Assembly (NCBI RefSeq): GCF_015706575.1
Contig: NW_024037056.1
Location: forward strand, 8,445,176 to 8,509,175
Source: Patiria miniata
Taxonomy: Eukaryota > Echinodermata > Asteroidea > Valvatida > Asterinidae
Direction of reading: 5' to 3'
Length of the DNA stretch: 64,000 nt
In this document: positions 36,795 to 49,181 of the stretch, piece after piece
Position numbering within the stretch: the first letter of the stretch is position 1
Layout of the letters: every line of letters begins with the position of its first letter
Translations under genes and position numbers: made by a program
The notes under the pieces: generated by a model
Told to the model about the DNA's origin: nothing
What the model saw: the letters and a program-made list of their open reading frames with translations, nothing else
The model's database searches: none

Positions 36795-38278
36795 GCTGAT
36801 TTTTGGGCAATTCCTCACTGCTGGGTAAGCTGGTTCGAGCTATGACGCACCACAAACAACTTAAACTACGCCAACGTTTGCGCTAAACAAATTCATTTAC
36901 ATTTCACACTGTGCGCATGTGGATATCGCATGGATGAATGTCGGACACTTCGCCCCATTTCCACGTCGCCCCATGTCACTTCGCCCCTAACCACTTCGCC
37001 CCATCCCCACTTCGCCCCATTCCCACATCGCCCCCATCTCCGCTTCGCCCCATTCCCACTTCGCCCCATTCCCACTTCGCCCCATCCCCACTTCGCCCCA
37101 TCCCCACTTCGCCCCAGCCGTTACATGTAAAAAAAAATCTCATCTATTTTATTGGCTTAAAAAAACAATTTCAACAGATTCACTAATTGCTAACCAACGG
37201 AAAGAATTAGCCCATCACTAAAATGAACAATTCATAACCAACCTCTCAAGCTAGGCTCTCCACTACCGAGAAAAAAGCTTGAAGTAAAAGATCCAACTTT
37301 GTTCCCAACCCGGCTATACCAACCCGTCTCCCACTTATCTGAGAACGACAATACCTTTGACATCCTAATTTCACTCTTGGAGGAACCAATCTCATCTAAA
37401 TGAATTAAGTTGTAAGCCACGTCACATATCAGACAAATTTTGACGGAACATTTTCCTCAAGGCAGTGAGTTCCTTTTAACTCACTGACCCATCTACGGAT
37501 TCTTTTGAATCCAGCGGCTATGATGATTTTATTCACAAGCCAATAGGAGAGGCGTCTCTGAATGGGATAGAGCCATCATTTCTCTCATCTGTGTCTCGAG
37601 CACCTCATCAGAGAGTTTGTATTTTTCCTAAGTTTTTAGAATTGGGAGCATTTATTATCTAGGGTCTTTGGCAGTTTATTTGGTCTGCACCCCTAGCCTT
37701 CACCTTTTTCATACTACATGGGGCGAAGTGGGGATGGGGCGAAGTGGGGATGGGGCGAAGCGGGGATGGGGCGAAGTGGGGATGGGGCGAAGCGTAGATG
37801 GGGCGATGTGGGGATGGGGCGAAGTGGAGATGGGGGCGAAGTGGTTAGGGGCGAAGTGACATGGGGCGACGTGGAAATGGGGCGAAGCGTCCGACACCCG
37901 CATGGATCGCATGAATCGCATGATCCTAGACGTCTTTCATGTTATGAAACGACCGTGACCGGTTGGCACCCGACTGCTTTAGCAGTCTAGTAACTAACTC
38001 GCTGTACACAAAATCGTGCAACGGGTGACCAGCGGACCAGAAACCAGTCTAAGGCCGTGTCCGAAACGGGCTTCCAGAGCTACGGCTACGTCTATTGTCA
38101 GCGCGTCTCCGCGTATTTTCAAAGGGCACAGACCTTAGACCTAGCTCTAGGCAGTTGATTCGGATGCAGCCTTAGTCTCACTTTTTCCCTTTACCACGAG
38201 AGGTCGGTAGACGTGTGTAATGAAAGTGGCACACTTGACATGCTTGACTTGTTGAACTTGAATTGAAACGCGCTGAAA
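36795..38278. promoter_or_regulatory. shared divergent promoter interval of GANP and NUP42
   Basis: The ATG codons of GANP (minus, 36794) and NUP42 (plus, 38279) face away from each other across 1484 bp, 963 bp of which are a foldback transposon. The remaining about 520 bp (36795-36935 and 37899-38278) must hold both 5' UTRs and start sites. I see no TATA box at a convincing position. That a promoter is shared is inference from layout and function. Confidence 0.6.
36936..37898. mobile_element. foldback element with GGGGCGAAGTGG minisatellite arms
   Basis: Left arm 36936-37113 and right arm 37718-37898 are inverse arrays of units of about 17 bp (CACTTCGCCCCATCCC). The outer parts match almost base for base through a TGTCGGAC terminus. 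A 9-bp direct repeat, CGCATGGAT, lies just outside each end (36927-36935 and 37899-37907), as expected for a target-site duplication. The central 600 bp shows no gene. Open frames in the arms (HFAPSPLRP-type) are artefacts. Confidence 0.88.
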
Positions 38279-41200
38279 ATGGTTGTTTGCAAATATTATA
38301 TGAAAGGAGATTGTAAGTTTGGTAATCAATGCCGCTTTGAACACCCGAGGGGAGGTTCAGGTAAGCCTCAACCCCATTTAATATTATGCAGTGCCACCAT
38401 TTCAGTCACGTTCCCCGCATCCAATGATCTAGCCCCATAAATGTGGCCTATTTACTGGAATGCCTCCGTAAACATAGGCCACACATCCACATGTACAAAA
38501 ACGTGTCGACTTTGCCAAATTTTGATTTTCACATTTAGGCTTACTTTGGAGTTTTTTTTTTGCTTTAGAAGCATTCTCACCCTCTAATATAGGCTAATCA
38601 GAAAGTGCTGCCTTTTTCAGATGTCTAATTTTTTTGAAATTTCATGTTGAAATTTTGATACGCAAACGTGTGCAAATGTATCTGGAAATTTCACGAAAAG
38701 TGGACATCTGGAAAAGGCAGCACTTTCTGATTAGCCTATATAGAGGGTGAGAATGCTTCTAAAGCAAAAAAAACCTCCAAAGTAAGCCTAAATGTGAAAA
38801 TCAAAATTTGGCAAAGTCGACACGTTTTTGTACATGTGGATGTGTGGCCTATGTTTACGGAGGCAGTCCAGTAAATAGGCCACATTTATGGGGCTACCAA
38901 TGATCATGATGATTGATACAGTACTTTTGTAGTCAGTGTAGGCCTAGGCCTAATGATAAGTTTTTTGTGCAAAAAGGAACCAGGCTATTTTTTCCTTAGT
39001 TCCAGCCTCGCTTTGGTTATGTTGATTTGAATGGGAAAAAATCAAGATGGCCGCAACATGATCTATGGTCTATTGACGGCAGTCAATGAATCATCTGTTT
39101 CCCTGATCTTTAGCATGCAGTTCATGATATTAATCATGTTCATCATGATGCTGTTGGAAACGACCACTCAGCATGCTCAGCCAAACGGTTCGAGACTTGA
39201 CATGCTTGAGGCCATAACTTAGTTGTTGGATTATGAACCCACCAACTCTGAACTTGCTAACTTTAGAAACAACATTTTAAAAATGAGAATTATTTATTCC
39301 TCTAATACTAATGGTAATAGTACTGCACCGTATTTTATTAGATAGTGGATATTTTGCCGGAGGTAATGCCGGCAAACTAATGTTTACTAGTAAAGGTTTG
39401 CCGGCAACAATCCATATCAACAGAGGGCATCCCCAAATAAATAAGAATATTCTTCTTTTATTATTTTAACATGTCTCAAACATTTTATTGTTGAGTATTA
39501 CATTTTCTTTTTCAGATTTGTGGCTCTGGAGGATTTTATTTTAAAGGGAAATAGGGTTAAAGTCCGAAATTATAAAATGGTCTGATTCCCATCTTGTGAA
39601 TACGAAGTTGCAACGATAATATTGGCATGGAGCCAGACTGAAATTTGTCACCGGAAAATGTTTAAGTAAAAAAAAAACAGTAACTGCGCATGTTCAGTGC
39701 ATATCTGGCAAACTAACGTTTACTAAAGGTTTGCCGTCTCCGGCAAAATATCCACTGCCATTAATTAATACACACTTATGCATGGCATGGCCAATGTAGT
39801 CCCATCCCACGTAAATGGTCTATTTGTGTACATATGTGTGCACGTATACTTGTGCAATTGGCCCTTGGCCAGCTATGACATGCCGCTACAGCACATACAC
39901 AGTCAATCTAATAACAAGTACAGTAACAACCTATAATAACATGTTGAAAATTCTCATCCCATCGAAGTTAGCAATTTGTTTTCATTTTTGGTCTCCCAAT
40001 ATTAAGAATTTTGTCATTCGATGCAAGTTTTCAAGACTTATATATTTTTTTGGTATCAGGAGGAGGAGGTTACTCTGGTTACGGAGGCGGAGGTTACCAG
40101 AGTTATGGAGGTGGTGGGAGCTATGGTTCCAGGGGCAGTGGTAACTATGGTAACAATGGCCAGCAACAATCCAACTATAAGAACCCCTATGTGTATCATA
40201 AAGACACAAGTGGAGGGCGCAACTATGATGGGCGTGGCCAAGGTGGTGGTGGAGGCGGAGGAGGAGGAGGAACAAAGAAAGTGGTGTTCAGAGATTCATT
40301 TGGCAGTTTTGGAGGAAATCAGAATCAATTTGGTGCCTTGAGCAACCTCAGTGACCAGACGCCTAATGATGACATCAAAGAGCAGGATATATTGTGAGGA
40401 AATGCTACATGATTCGTTTCACATTTCAACAGTGTTTATTTGCCTTACTACCTTAACCCTAACCCTGCTAGACGCAACACAGTGCAATCAGGTGGAAATG
40501 TGTGCACTTTGATAAATTAAGCTACCAACGACGGTGCATAATTATCTGCTTCTGAGACAATGAGAGCTACATTGTACATGTAGTCCCATTGAACAATGCC
40601 ACAGTTGTATCCTGCTGCATTCAGTGACCACAGAATGTGAGGCAGTTTGGCCTTGAGATAGACTTTTTGCCTGATGGATCTTGCTACACTGGGCAGGCTT
40701 GTCATTTAGAGAAGTGTTGCATGTTGCTGGGTCTGGTAGGGTTTGTAGCCAAAATACTCTGGGGAGTTTGGGCTTAACCCCTAAGGGTTAACCTCTTGTT
40801 AGGATGCAACCTCAATCATGCAAAATCCTCCAACTGCATCCATGTAAAAATTGCATACAGCCTTAATCCTCCAAAATCCTCCGTTATTTCTTAAATGTGG
40901 TCCTTGGAGGGGTGATCACTGATCAGCCACATATTTTTGCCAGATAGCCTCAATCCTGCAAAGTCCTCCATTTTGCAAAGAGGATTTTGGAGGACTTTGG
41001 AAGGTTAGGCCCAAGTCCAGATTGACTATCTTGACACACCTTTAAGAGACATATGATAGGTTACTTGAGGAACAGGCTTTAGTTTCAGGGGTGAAATTGT
41101 TCAGGAGTTGTCCTGATTTTAGGATTTGTTAAGAATCCATTTTGAAATCTTGAATTCCTGAGTTTTTACCGTAAAAGTGTTGTTACCTAGATACACAGTT

Positions 41201-44200
41201 GATTAATGAGTATTCTTAAGAGTGCCTTTAATCATGTGCAAACATTACAGACCCTACGTTGCTACAAGGCCCCTGGTGACCCTCAAACCCTCCGTTGATT
41301 ATATCGTGGATTGTTCATTTCCCCCAATCTCACCCTTGGCCCCCATGGCTTACAGTTACATGTCCAAGGTTTTAACGTACATGTACATGTACTTGGTATC
41401 TGTTGCATAAGATGTTTACATTTTTTCTGATTTGAATGTTTTCCTTGCGTGGAATATGTTATCTTGGTTTCAGTGACCTCAATCATCAAAATAGGGTAAA
41501 TGAAAGAATTATGGCATTTCTCAGGTCTTAAGTACCGGTATTCATTACTTAGTTAAATGAGAATTAACCCTAACCGAACTCAACCCATCAAAGTTCAACA
41601 GCAGGTTTGTGTTTAAATCTGTTGGGATAGGTACAGTACCCCTAAACTGATGGTCTTTTACACTGGGGTTGGCATACCTCCAGAAACTAAGTCCAACAGT
41701 GTGTGTGTACAATTTCCCATGTGGCTGTTGGAATTTGCCAGAATGGGTATGGTTCCTAGTGAATTAGGCTGGGGAGTTGGGGTTAATGAAATAATGTGGA
41801 AAAATTGACCTAGATGATATCTTTGTGATTTGACACTGTACAGGGACGCCATTAAGCATGATATTGATGAATGGGAAGGCAGTAAGATCTGGCCATTATC
41901 CAGCTACAGACCCAACAAGTCACGGTGTGGATGTGTGCCAGGGTTTGAAGACATCTCACCCGATGAAGTCAGGTTCCTGGCCTACACTGCTGAGAAGGAG
42001 AATAAGTTTGATCAACACGTAAGACTTTATTTAGTCATTGGTGATTGTACAGAGTTGTAGTCTAGTCATCACAGGTCAGTGTCACGGTCAACTCAATTAA
42101 AAGTCTAGCACAAGTCCAGCACAAGCCCTCTTGTCTTAAGTCAAGTCACAAGCTAATCAAATCAACTGTGATGAGGACAGTCTCGTGTTACTGTTATCCC
42201 TTGTTGCATTGTGACCAGACTTGTGGAAAGACTTGTTGTTTCCTTTGATGACAATAATGATGGATTCAACTGGAACACTTTAAGTCAGTCACAAGTCATC
42301 TGTGTGAAGTCGCAAGCTATTCAAAGGAGCTGTGAGAAAGGCCTTCATTTGTGATTGCTAATTCCTACCTCCTCATAACCTTACTTATGGTTTGACCTGT
42401 GATTGAATTGTGATTGACTTTAAAGTGCATGTCTGGAAATGTAGTGTCATATCTCCTGCCATAAATAACTGGCTGTATATGTTATCTAGGTTGTTTTATG
42501 AGAATCGCCCATCACAAGGCCCCATTCCAGGGCCACAGGGCGAGGGCTACACAAAGAGGGGTATTCAAGTAGAAATATAAGTGCATTTTTTGATGTGTAC
42601 TTATGTCCATCAAGATATTTGTGATGGTTCTAGCTAGACTGCAATCATTTTTATTGGGAACCACTGCCAAGCTGCGGCCCAGTTTGTAGGCTGTTTAATA
42701 ACGTAACACTGCATCAGTCCACAGCAGGGATGTAGTCCAGTCCATCACAAGTCCTCCAGTCCCAATTCAACTCACAAGCTGTTCACATGAGCTTTGACAA
42801 AGGCATTCCTTTGTTATTGTTCATCCACTGTGTTTTGTGACTAGACTTGTGATGGACATTTGATGGACTTGACTACATCCCTGGTCCACAGCTTGGGACA
42901 TTGCCTAAAACAAGTTGCTTTCAATTTCAGAGCTTAAAGAGAATATTCTCTCTGGTATTTTTGTATTCAGAAAGCATCCTTTGCATCAGTCCTAGGCATT
43001 TACAAGAGACAACGAGACATGTTGAGGAAGCCATCTACAGATATGAAAGCACAACTGGTAAGTTAACATACCTAGTTTGTCTATTGGTAACAAAGATTGA
43101 TTGGGTTTTCCTGATCCCTGGTTCCCTTTTCCAATCAACTCAAGACATGACAAGAAATTGACGCACTTGTTGCGATGTGGGTAACATTTGTTCCTTTTCC
43201 ACAGTGTATTGGTAAGCTTAATAATGACTTACTTATTGCTTAAATTTAATTAATTTATTTTAACGTTGATCAAAGAAATTGACTTGAGTGAGGTTTGAAC
43301 CTGCGACCTCCAAATTGCTGTTCCAGTGCTCTACCAACTGAGCTATCCAGCCCTATGTTGGCAGTTCCCCAATTTGTCAATGTTCAAGGGGCGCTAGTCA
43401 GAAGCCATAAACCCATATATGCCATGTAGCCAGGGATCACGCCCAAAGTCATGATGCTTGCAACATTAGCAATGCTGCAAACCTGGGAGATAGCAAACGG
43501 GGATCACTCTGAGAGGATACAGCTTTTTATTACAAAGTTTCAAAGAAACCACATAGGGAAAGTGGCTAGGTTTATTATAATTATTTTAAGGTTGAACATA
43601 AAAATAAATTGACTGTTCCAGTGCTCTACCAACTGAGCTATCTGCACATGTATAAATTATGCATGTATTTATATTTTTCAATTTCCTCATAGATAAATGT
43701 TTTCAGAGGTGGTCAGACGTCGGGGTCTATCTTTGGCAACACTGAGTCTACTGTACAGATTCTGTATAGGTAAGTCATGGGACACATCACCCAACACCCA
43801 AGAACAGCTTGTGCAATCCAACAAAATTGTGTGATAACTTGGTAGAACTTTGCAGATATAGTGGAGTCCACTTACATGGTGCACTTTGACTATTTTCCTG
43901 ACTTTTCTTATGTAAGAATTTCTTTGAGAAGTTCACAAAATATATAAGACCATCATTTACAGTGGCTATCTACAGTACAAACTTTAATTTGTCTCTTCAT
44001 AGTCTGCATACTTGCTCATAGAAATGAAGTTAACTCAGGTGTTTGAACCCGTTATACATCATCAATCTTTGCTTTTCCCTAATTAGTACCTTACCAGGTG
44101 GAAGTAGTCAAGCGTTAGGAGCAAGTACCTTTGGAAGCACTTCAACTGGCTTTGGATCCAAGTCATCATCCAACTCTTCAGGATTTGGAGGCGGTACCTT

Positions 44201-44726
44201 CGGGAACACCCAACCTGGGAATTTAGGGGGTACTTTTGGGACTCAAGGACAGAGTGGAGGTGGTGCAAGTGCCGGACTGTTTGGCAAACCAGCTTCAACT
44301 GGGGCTACTGGAACCGGACTCTTTGGTAAACCAGCCTCAACTGGAACAACAGGAACCGGACTCTTTGGTAAACCAGCCTCTGATGGCACAACGGGAACCG
44401 GACTCTTTGGCAAGCCGGTTGCAGTTGGTATAAATGACAGTGGTGGCAGCAGTGGGATGTTTGGAAGTGGTGGAAGCACCGGTCAAACAGGCCTGTTTGG
44501 AAAGCCAGCAGCATTTGGGAGCTCTCAATCAAGTTCCTTTGGAATGACCCAGGGTGATTTTGGAAGCAGTTCGAGTGGGGGTGCAGGAGCCTCTTCTAGA
44601 TCCCAAGGAAGCACCTATACTCCTCTCAGTGAACTCACACCTGAAGAGAAGGAGCAATTTGAAGCTACATCCTTCACCTTAGGGAAGGTGCCATCAAGGC
44701 CACCACCTATGGAGCTGTGTAGGTGA
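38279..44726 (+). CDS. NUP42: NUP42 / nucleoporin-like protein 2 (Gle1-binding FG nucleoporin)
   Basis: Six coding exons: 38279-38360, 40060-40393, 41844-42018, 42971-43057, 43693-43769, 44087-44726. All joins keep frame and give 464 residues. Residues 4-22 form a CCCH finger (C-X7-C-X5-C-X3-H, CKYYMKGDCKFGNQCRFEH). A Gly/Tyr-rich region follows, then the conserved middle (DAIKHDIDEWEGSKIW, GFEDISPDEVRF). The C-terminal half is FG-repeat sequence with four or five near-identical GLFGKPAST-type units of about 14 residues (DNA 44271-44430). The C-terminus, ELTPEEKEQFEATSFTLGKV followed by PSRPPPMEL, matches the conserved tail through which NUP42 family members bind Gle1 to stimulate DDX19/Dbp5 in mRNA export on the cytoplasmic face of the pore. 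The acceptor at 43692 was chosen because the nearer one puts the next exon out of frame. Length is close to the human protein (about 420). Confidence 0.94.
38430..38896. mobile_element. long-TIR element with 9-bp target duplication (MULE-like)
   Basis: Two arms of about 200 bp in inverse orientation, starting TAGCCCCATAAATGTGGCC and ending GGGGCTA, separated by about 60 bp. A perfect 9-bp duplication, CCAATGATC, lies at 38421-38429 and 38897-38905. Long inverted repeats plus a 9-bp duplication point to the Mutator-like superfamily. It lies in NUP42 intron 1. Confidence 0.9.
38952..39073. repeat. dispersed repeat, copy in NUP42 intron 1
   Basis: Matches 32038-32157 in the same orientation, with scattered substitutions. 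It starts just after the MULE-like element. Confidence 0.7.
42725..42883. mobile_element. hAT MITE, 159 bp
   Basis: Ends CAGGGATGTAGTC and GACTACATCCCTG, flanked by a perfect 8-bp duplication GTCCACAG (42717-42724 and 42884-42891). Arms contain AGTCCATCACAAGTC. Similar CACAAGTC-rich sequence nearby (42070-42330) may be an older relative. It lies in NUP42 intron 3. Confidence 0.92.
43276..43355 (-). repeat. tRNA-like SINE fragment in NUP42 intron 4
   Basis: The minus strand reads GGCTGGATAGCTCAGTTGGT (A box) and later GCAGGTTCAAACCTC (B box), very tRNA-like. The 5' GGCTGGA has no pairing partner at the 3' end, so it is a SINE head and not a tRNA gene. A truncated second copy (A-box half) lies at 43614-43647. 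Confidence 0.65.
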
Positions 44727-47457
44727 CAAACGATAGTCTTAGTCGTGTAGGACAGACTGTATATATTCATTGTCACACGATGTAAGAAACTGTAGGACTC
44801 TATGAATTTCTCAAAGAATTTTCAAAATTTTATCATGGCACTTGAATGGAATTTTTTTTTACTTTTTACAAATTTTAAGAAATATAATACATGTAATTCC
44901 ATGACAAAAGATCATAAAATGATGTGGATATCAATATATTGACTCAGTACTTATAGCATGTGTATCAAAATTTGGATCCCAAATATTAAAACTCTTAAGT
45001 TTCTGATCATTGAATGACTGGTAATGAGATATAATTCTGCTCGATACTTTTTGGCCATGTTGGTCTGTTTGTCCAACAATTGAAAAAATTGTGTCCTTTG
45101 AAAAGTTGGAAATGAAATGCCTTTGTTACTTTATTCTGCTCTCGGTTCCTTTAATTTTCTGTTCAAAATGTACTGTTTTTCAAAAAGATGTGTACACATG
45201 TGAATTGTGATACTCAATAATACCAACTCTAAGGAATACTCTTATTCACTTTATTGTGGGAGTGATACAAAAATTGGTGAATGTGACTTTATTGTGTTGA
45301 ACCATGCAGATGGGTAGTCCGAGTATCACCTGTTGTCCACGGAGCTCTCTCTATTCCGGTCCAACGTCTGATATATCTAAGCATGCAAATTTATGCAACC
45401 CCGCGGGCCAGCCAATCGGAGTCGACTTTACAAAAATCCGGACAAAGTCATTGATTGATCAATTTGGATGCCGTGTTTTTGTAAAACAACAGACAGAGAT
45501 CTATAAAAGCTAGACACGACATTGGCTCTCAAAATTGTTAGCAAAATGCTGCGCATGACGCGCAAGAGGGCATTCGCATTACGCGCATTATTTAAATTAT
45601 GATGTGTTGATCATTCTATGCCTAAGCTTGGCGCATCACATAACATTATTGCTACAGGCCACGTGATGCAGCTTTTTATTGCTCAATTCACAACGTAACA
45701 GCATAATAGATGTCGTGTCTAGGTTTTAATTATAGATGTCTATGATGCAACAACGGGTGTATAACTGAAGACCCGATATAGTAAGCGCCTGCTGAAAGGT
45801 CAGAATCTCGAGGTCAAGACGCAGTCATAGTGCAAGGGTCTATTACATTACATGAACATACATGTAGACTAGCAGATGAGCTGATACTATCCTGATTGTT
45901 ATTATGGACAGTATCAGTGCTAAAAAGTCTCAGATGGATTTCTTTTGAGATACTTTGTCCTTGTCTGCAATATCGAGTTGAAGTCCTGTGTGAACATTGG
46001 AAGCTTCAGAGATTGCAAAGTCTGTTTCTCCAGACATGCCAGATCTTAGAAACCTCACAATGTAGAATGCCCTTTGGTCTGTTTCTCAGTCTTGTCTAAA
46101 GCTACTTTTTAGACTTCTTTAACTTGGGAAAGTGGCCCTGTTCATATATATATATTAAAGTATGTCTGGAAGTTGATGATCAATTGATTGCTTGAAGCAG
46201 TTTGGACAGATTAATCAAAATCCTAAGCGAATGATATCCATCTTAAAATGTGCATATTTAACAAACACTTTCAGGTCTTTTACAAAAATGTAGGTTGATT
46301 ATGGGCCCGAAAGACCAATCTTTTGGAGTCTGATAAAAGTGTTGAAATAATTCACCATCTATGCAGCATGTTTTGACAATAGATGCCTTTTTGAGCTAAC
46401 TTCTTTGAGACAATATCAGCCTTGGTTTATGAAAATTAATCCCACTTTCTTCAGGCATGCAACTGGGAAATCACAAAAAAGAGGAAATTCAAATCTTTCC
46501 AAGACTTTGTACAGTGTTTTTCAATTTTCAATGGCACACATTGGAAGTGAAAAAAGAGGAAATCAGCTGATCCGAAGAAAAGTTGCATGCTGTTTCTTAA
46601 ATGCCATGTCCACTGATCAGGTCTTGGACTTCAGCAATTCGCACATCTCAGGATTTACCCGGATACATTCCAGCAGTGGATGTAGAAAGGGTACTCCTTG
46701 TTCAGGATGCTGCTAATTTTGTTTTTGTCGGTTGTCTTTAATATGTTGCATATTTCACAACACCAGCCAGTTTCTCACCATGACTGTTGAAGCCAATAGC
46801 TGACTGCCTTATCAATCTCGACAGATGCCTCTCCCACAGAGCCGATTTAGTCTGCTTCTTATTTCTTGGCTGGTGGACCCGCAGCTGGGAGTGCTAGTTT
46901 TGTGAAGTTTACACTTGTTCCCATATAGGGAGTGGCCATTTCATCTGCCATGCTTTCTTAGACAATCTTCTTTTATCAAATCAACAAGGTAGTACATGTA
47001 CATGTATACAGTTACATGGTGCTGGTTTCTGTGCACAGCACAATGTTACTTGTTAGATGCTGTCCATATTATAGACTTGGTGCCAAGTCGGCTATTGTTC
47101 ACGTACGTACAGTACCGGTTCAACGCACGCAAAATATCACTGCAACGCGCAAAGCCTGGTTCCCAGACCAAATGATGCTGACTATTGATGTTAGATATGT
47201 CGCAACCCGGCCAATTAGTACTAGTCTTATACCAGCCGCGCCGATGGAGTTCGACTGAAGTTCACAGACAAAATACGACTATCTAACAACTTGTCATCAA
47301 GTCTATCCCCATAATTGTGTTGTCCATCCATTTTCATTTGGGCATGTGTATAAACTGGTTCTTGGTCTGGCCATTAATGATTATATGCAAAACTCTGAAA
47401 TGAGAAATGAATCAGTGCCCGATACCTTTAAGAATCACAAATGTCATGATGAATCAA
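44727..47457. other. NUP42 3' flank and intergenic DNA
   Basis: The beginning is presumably NUP42 3' UTR (an ATTAAA hexamer occurs near 44986). Around 45690-45850 is a copy, in reverse sense, of sequence seen at about 20340-20480 (GACTGCGTCTTGACCTC...ATTCTGACC...TATCGGGTCTTCAG). The rest shows no exon. Confidence 0.5.
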
Positions 47458-47931
47458 CAGTGTTGTAGTCGAGTACTTTTGTCCAAGAGCCGAGTACTTA
47501 GGTTACCAAGTACAAGTACTTGTATTCCGAATACATGTACGAGTACTTCTATTTCCGAATACAGCCATACCGCAAATGGTTCATTGTGCGCAATTGGCCC
47601 AGCTGGCCCAGTCAGACAGATATACCGACCCACTCACGGCTAGCTGTTTGTCTTTGTCCAGATGTACACAAAGAGAAAAATCACGAATCTTTGATTTCTC
47701 TGCAAGCCAATCAACCATTTCCAACTGAAAGTATCGATAATAGAATAAGGCCGTGGCAAGTCAAGCTATACCATTTTTTTTCAAGTACTGCTATTCGGGT
47801 ACGAGTACTTTGATGATCGAGTACAATTTCGACATGTCGAGTACGAGTACTTTGCTGCCCGAGTGTGAGTACTGTCATTTCAAGTACGAGTACTTTGACA
47901 ATCGAGTACGAGTTCGAGAACTACAACACTG
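47458..47931. mobile_element. hAT-type foldback element with GAGTAC minisatellite arms
   Basis: A 474-bp element starting CAGTGTTGTAGT and ending CTACAACACTG. Flanking 8-mers are TGAATCAA (47450-47457) and TGAATCGA (47932-47939), a duplication with one mismatch. The arms are GAGTACTTNNNGTACGAGTAC-like repeats in inverse orientation. Same design as the element at 29873-30507. Confidence 0.87.
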
Positions 47932-49181
47932 TGAATCGACTGCAAAGTTTTTATATTTTCACAAATAACAAAGTACTGTAATTTAAACCTGTAATATCAT
48001 TTTTATGCATGTACTACATGTACATGTATCTCAGCTAATGTAGCTGCCTCGTGTCAGTACTACGAGGTTCTTATTTACAAATTTGTTTTTAATGAAATCA
48101 TGCAGGAACTATTAGCAAAATAAGAAATTAGGGATTTTTTTCCTTTTCAAAATGGATATTCAGCAGGTTTTTTTTGTTAAATAAGTTTTCATGCTTTTGA
48201 TATGAGCTGAGAATTCTTTCAGCAAGTATTGGTTGCTTTAAGGACTTGAGCACTTAACTATTTTGCTTGTTCATAAATTGTTATTTTGTCCCCAAACACA
48301 TAATGTTTGACATGTAAAACTATAACTGCAATAAAATAATTTCGGATTGAGTATTTCCAAAGGCTTGTATGTTTACTAAATCAGTTACATAATGTACATC
48401 CAACTTCAGTACATAAACAAAATGTGACAGCTTTAAAAATGAAGCGTGATAATATAAGCGTGATAATATAAGAGAGAGACTTGGGACTTCAGAATTTTTT
48501 TTAAAAACTTTATTTTGTGTAAATAGTTTTTTTAGGACAACTTTACATCATACAAACTTGCTCTTAATTATAAAACATGGTTCTCATGTATGTATGTCTA
48601 TATTTTAAATACTGAAGAATTTATACGACTTTGCATACTTATCCCAAAACTTCTTGCAATGTCGTATCTTTAAATATTTATGTGCTACTGAAGTTAAAGA
48701 TTTTTTATCTAAAAAGATATAATATACAAATATGGCACTCTTACTCACACACTCTCTGCATAAGACAATGGTTTTATTAGTAGAGAGAACAGTAAATCAA
48801 CATGTATGGGGACAGTTCTCAGGGTACGAAAATGGCAGTGATTGTGCACTGAAGACAATACAACATTGTATCACCTTTAATAACCACTTGCTTGCTGGGA
48901 TGATTTTTGGCCGAAAAACACTATTAACAAAAACAAAAACAAGATAGATCGGTAAAATTTTAAATTAAGTCAAACACCACAAGTACTGACTCTTGAGAAT
49001 CATTTGTATGGTACTTCTCACCATAACTTCACATTTTACAATACTCTGAACCCCCTAGCCATATTTGCTACAACAGGCCGTGTACAATGGCCAAGGTCAA
49101 GTTCAAAACACAGTGTGTATAAAACCAATGGGAACCACTGATGTGTATGCATGTCCACCACACGTAACCTGTCATCTGCCC
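47932..49181. other. intergenic, AT-rich
   Basis: No gene seen on either strand. Contains an ACATGT tract near 48010-48030 and AT-rich sequence with a duplicated gcgtgataatata. Confidence 0.5.

Noticed and set aside
36930..37186. Open frames of HFAPSPLRP type and their mirror at 37668-37990
   Set aside because: Translation of a minisatellite of about 17 bp in foldback arms, open in several frames.
40011..40059. Upstream extension of the NUP42 Gly-rich frame as an independent start
   Set aside because: The sequence before 40060 is a clear acceptor (ttttttggtatcag), and the phase matches the CCCH exon at 38279-38360.
43276..43355. Functional tRNA gene on the minus strand
   Set aside because: A and B boxes are good but the acceptor-stem halves do not pair, and a truncated copy lies 260 bp away, as for a SINE.
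46405..46716. 103-residue plus-strand open frame downstream of NUP42
   Set aside because: No conserved motif, no plausible promoter or splice context.
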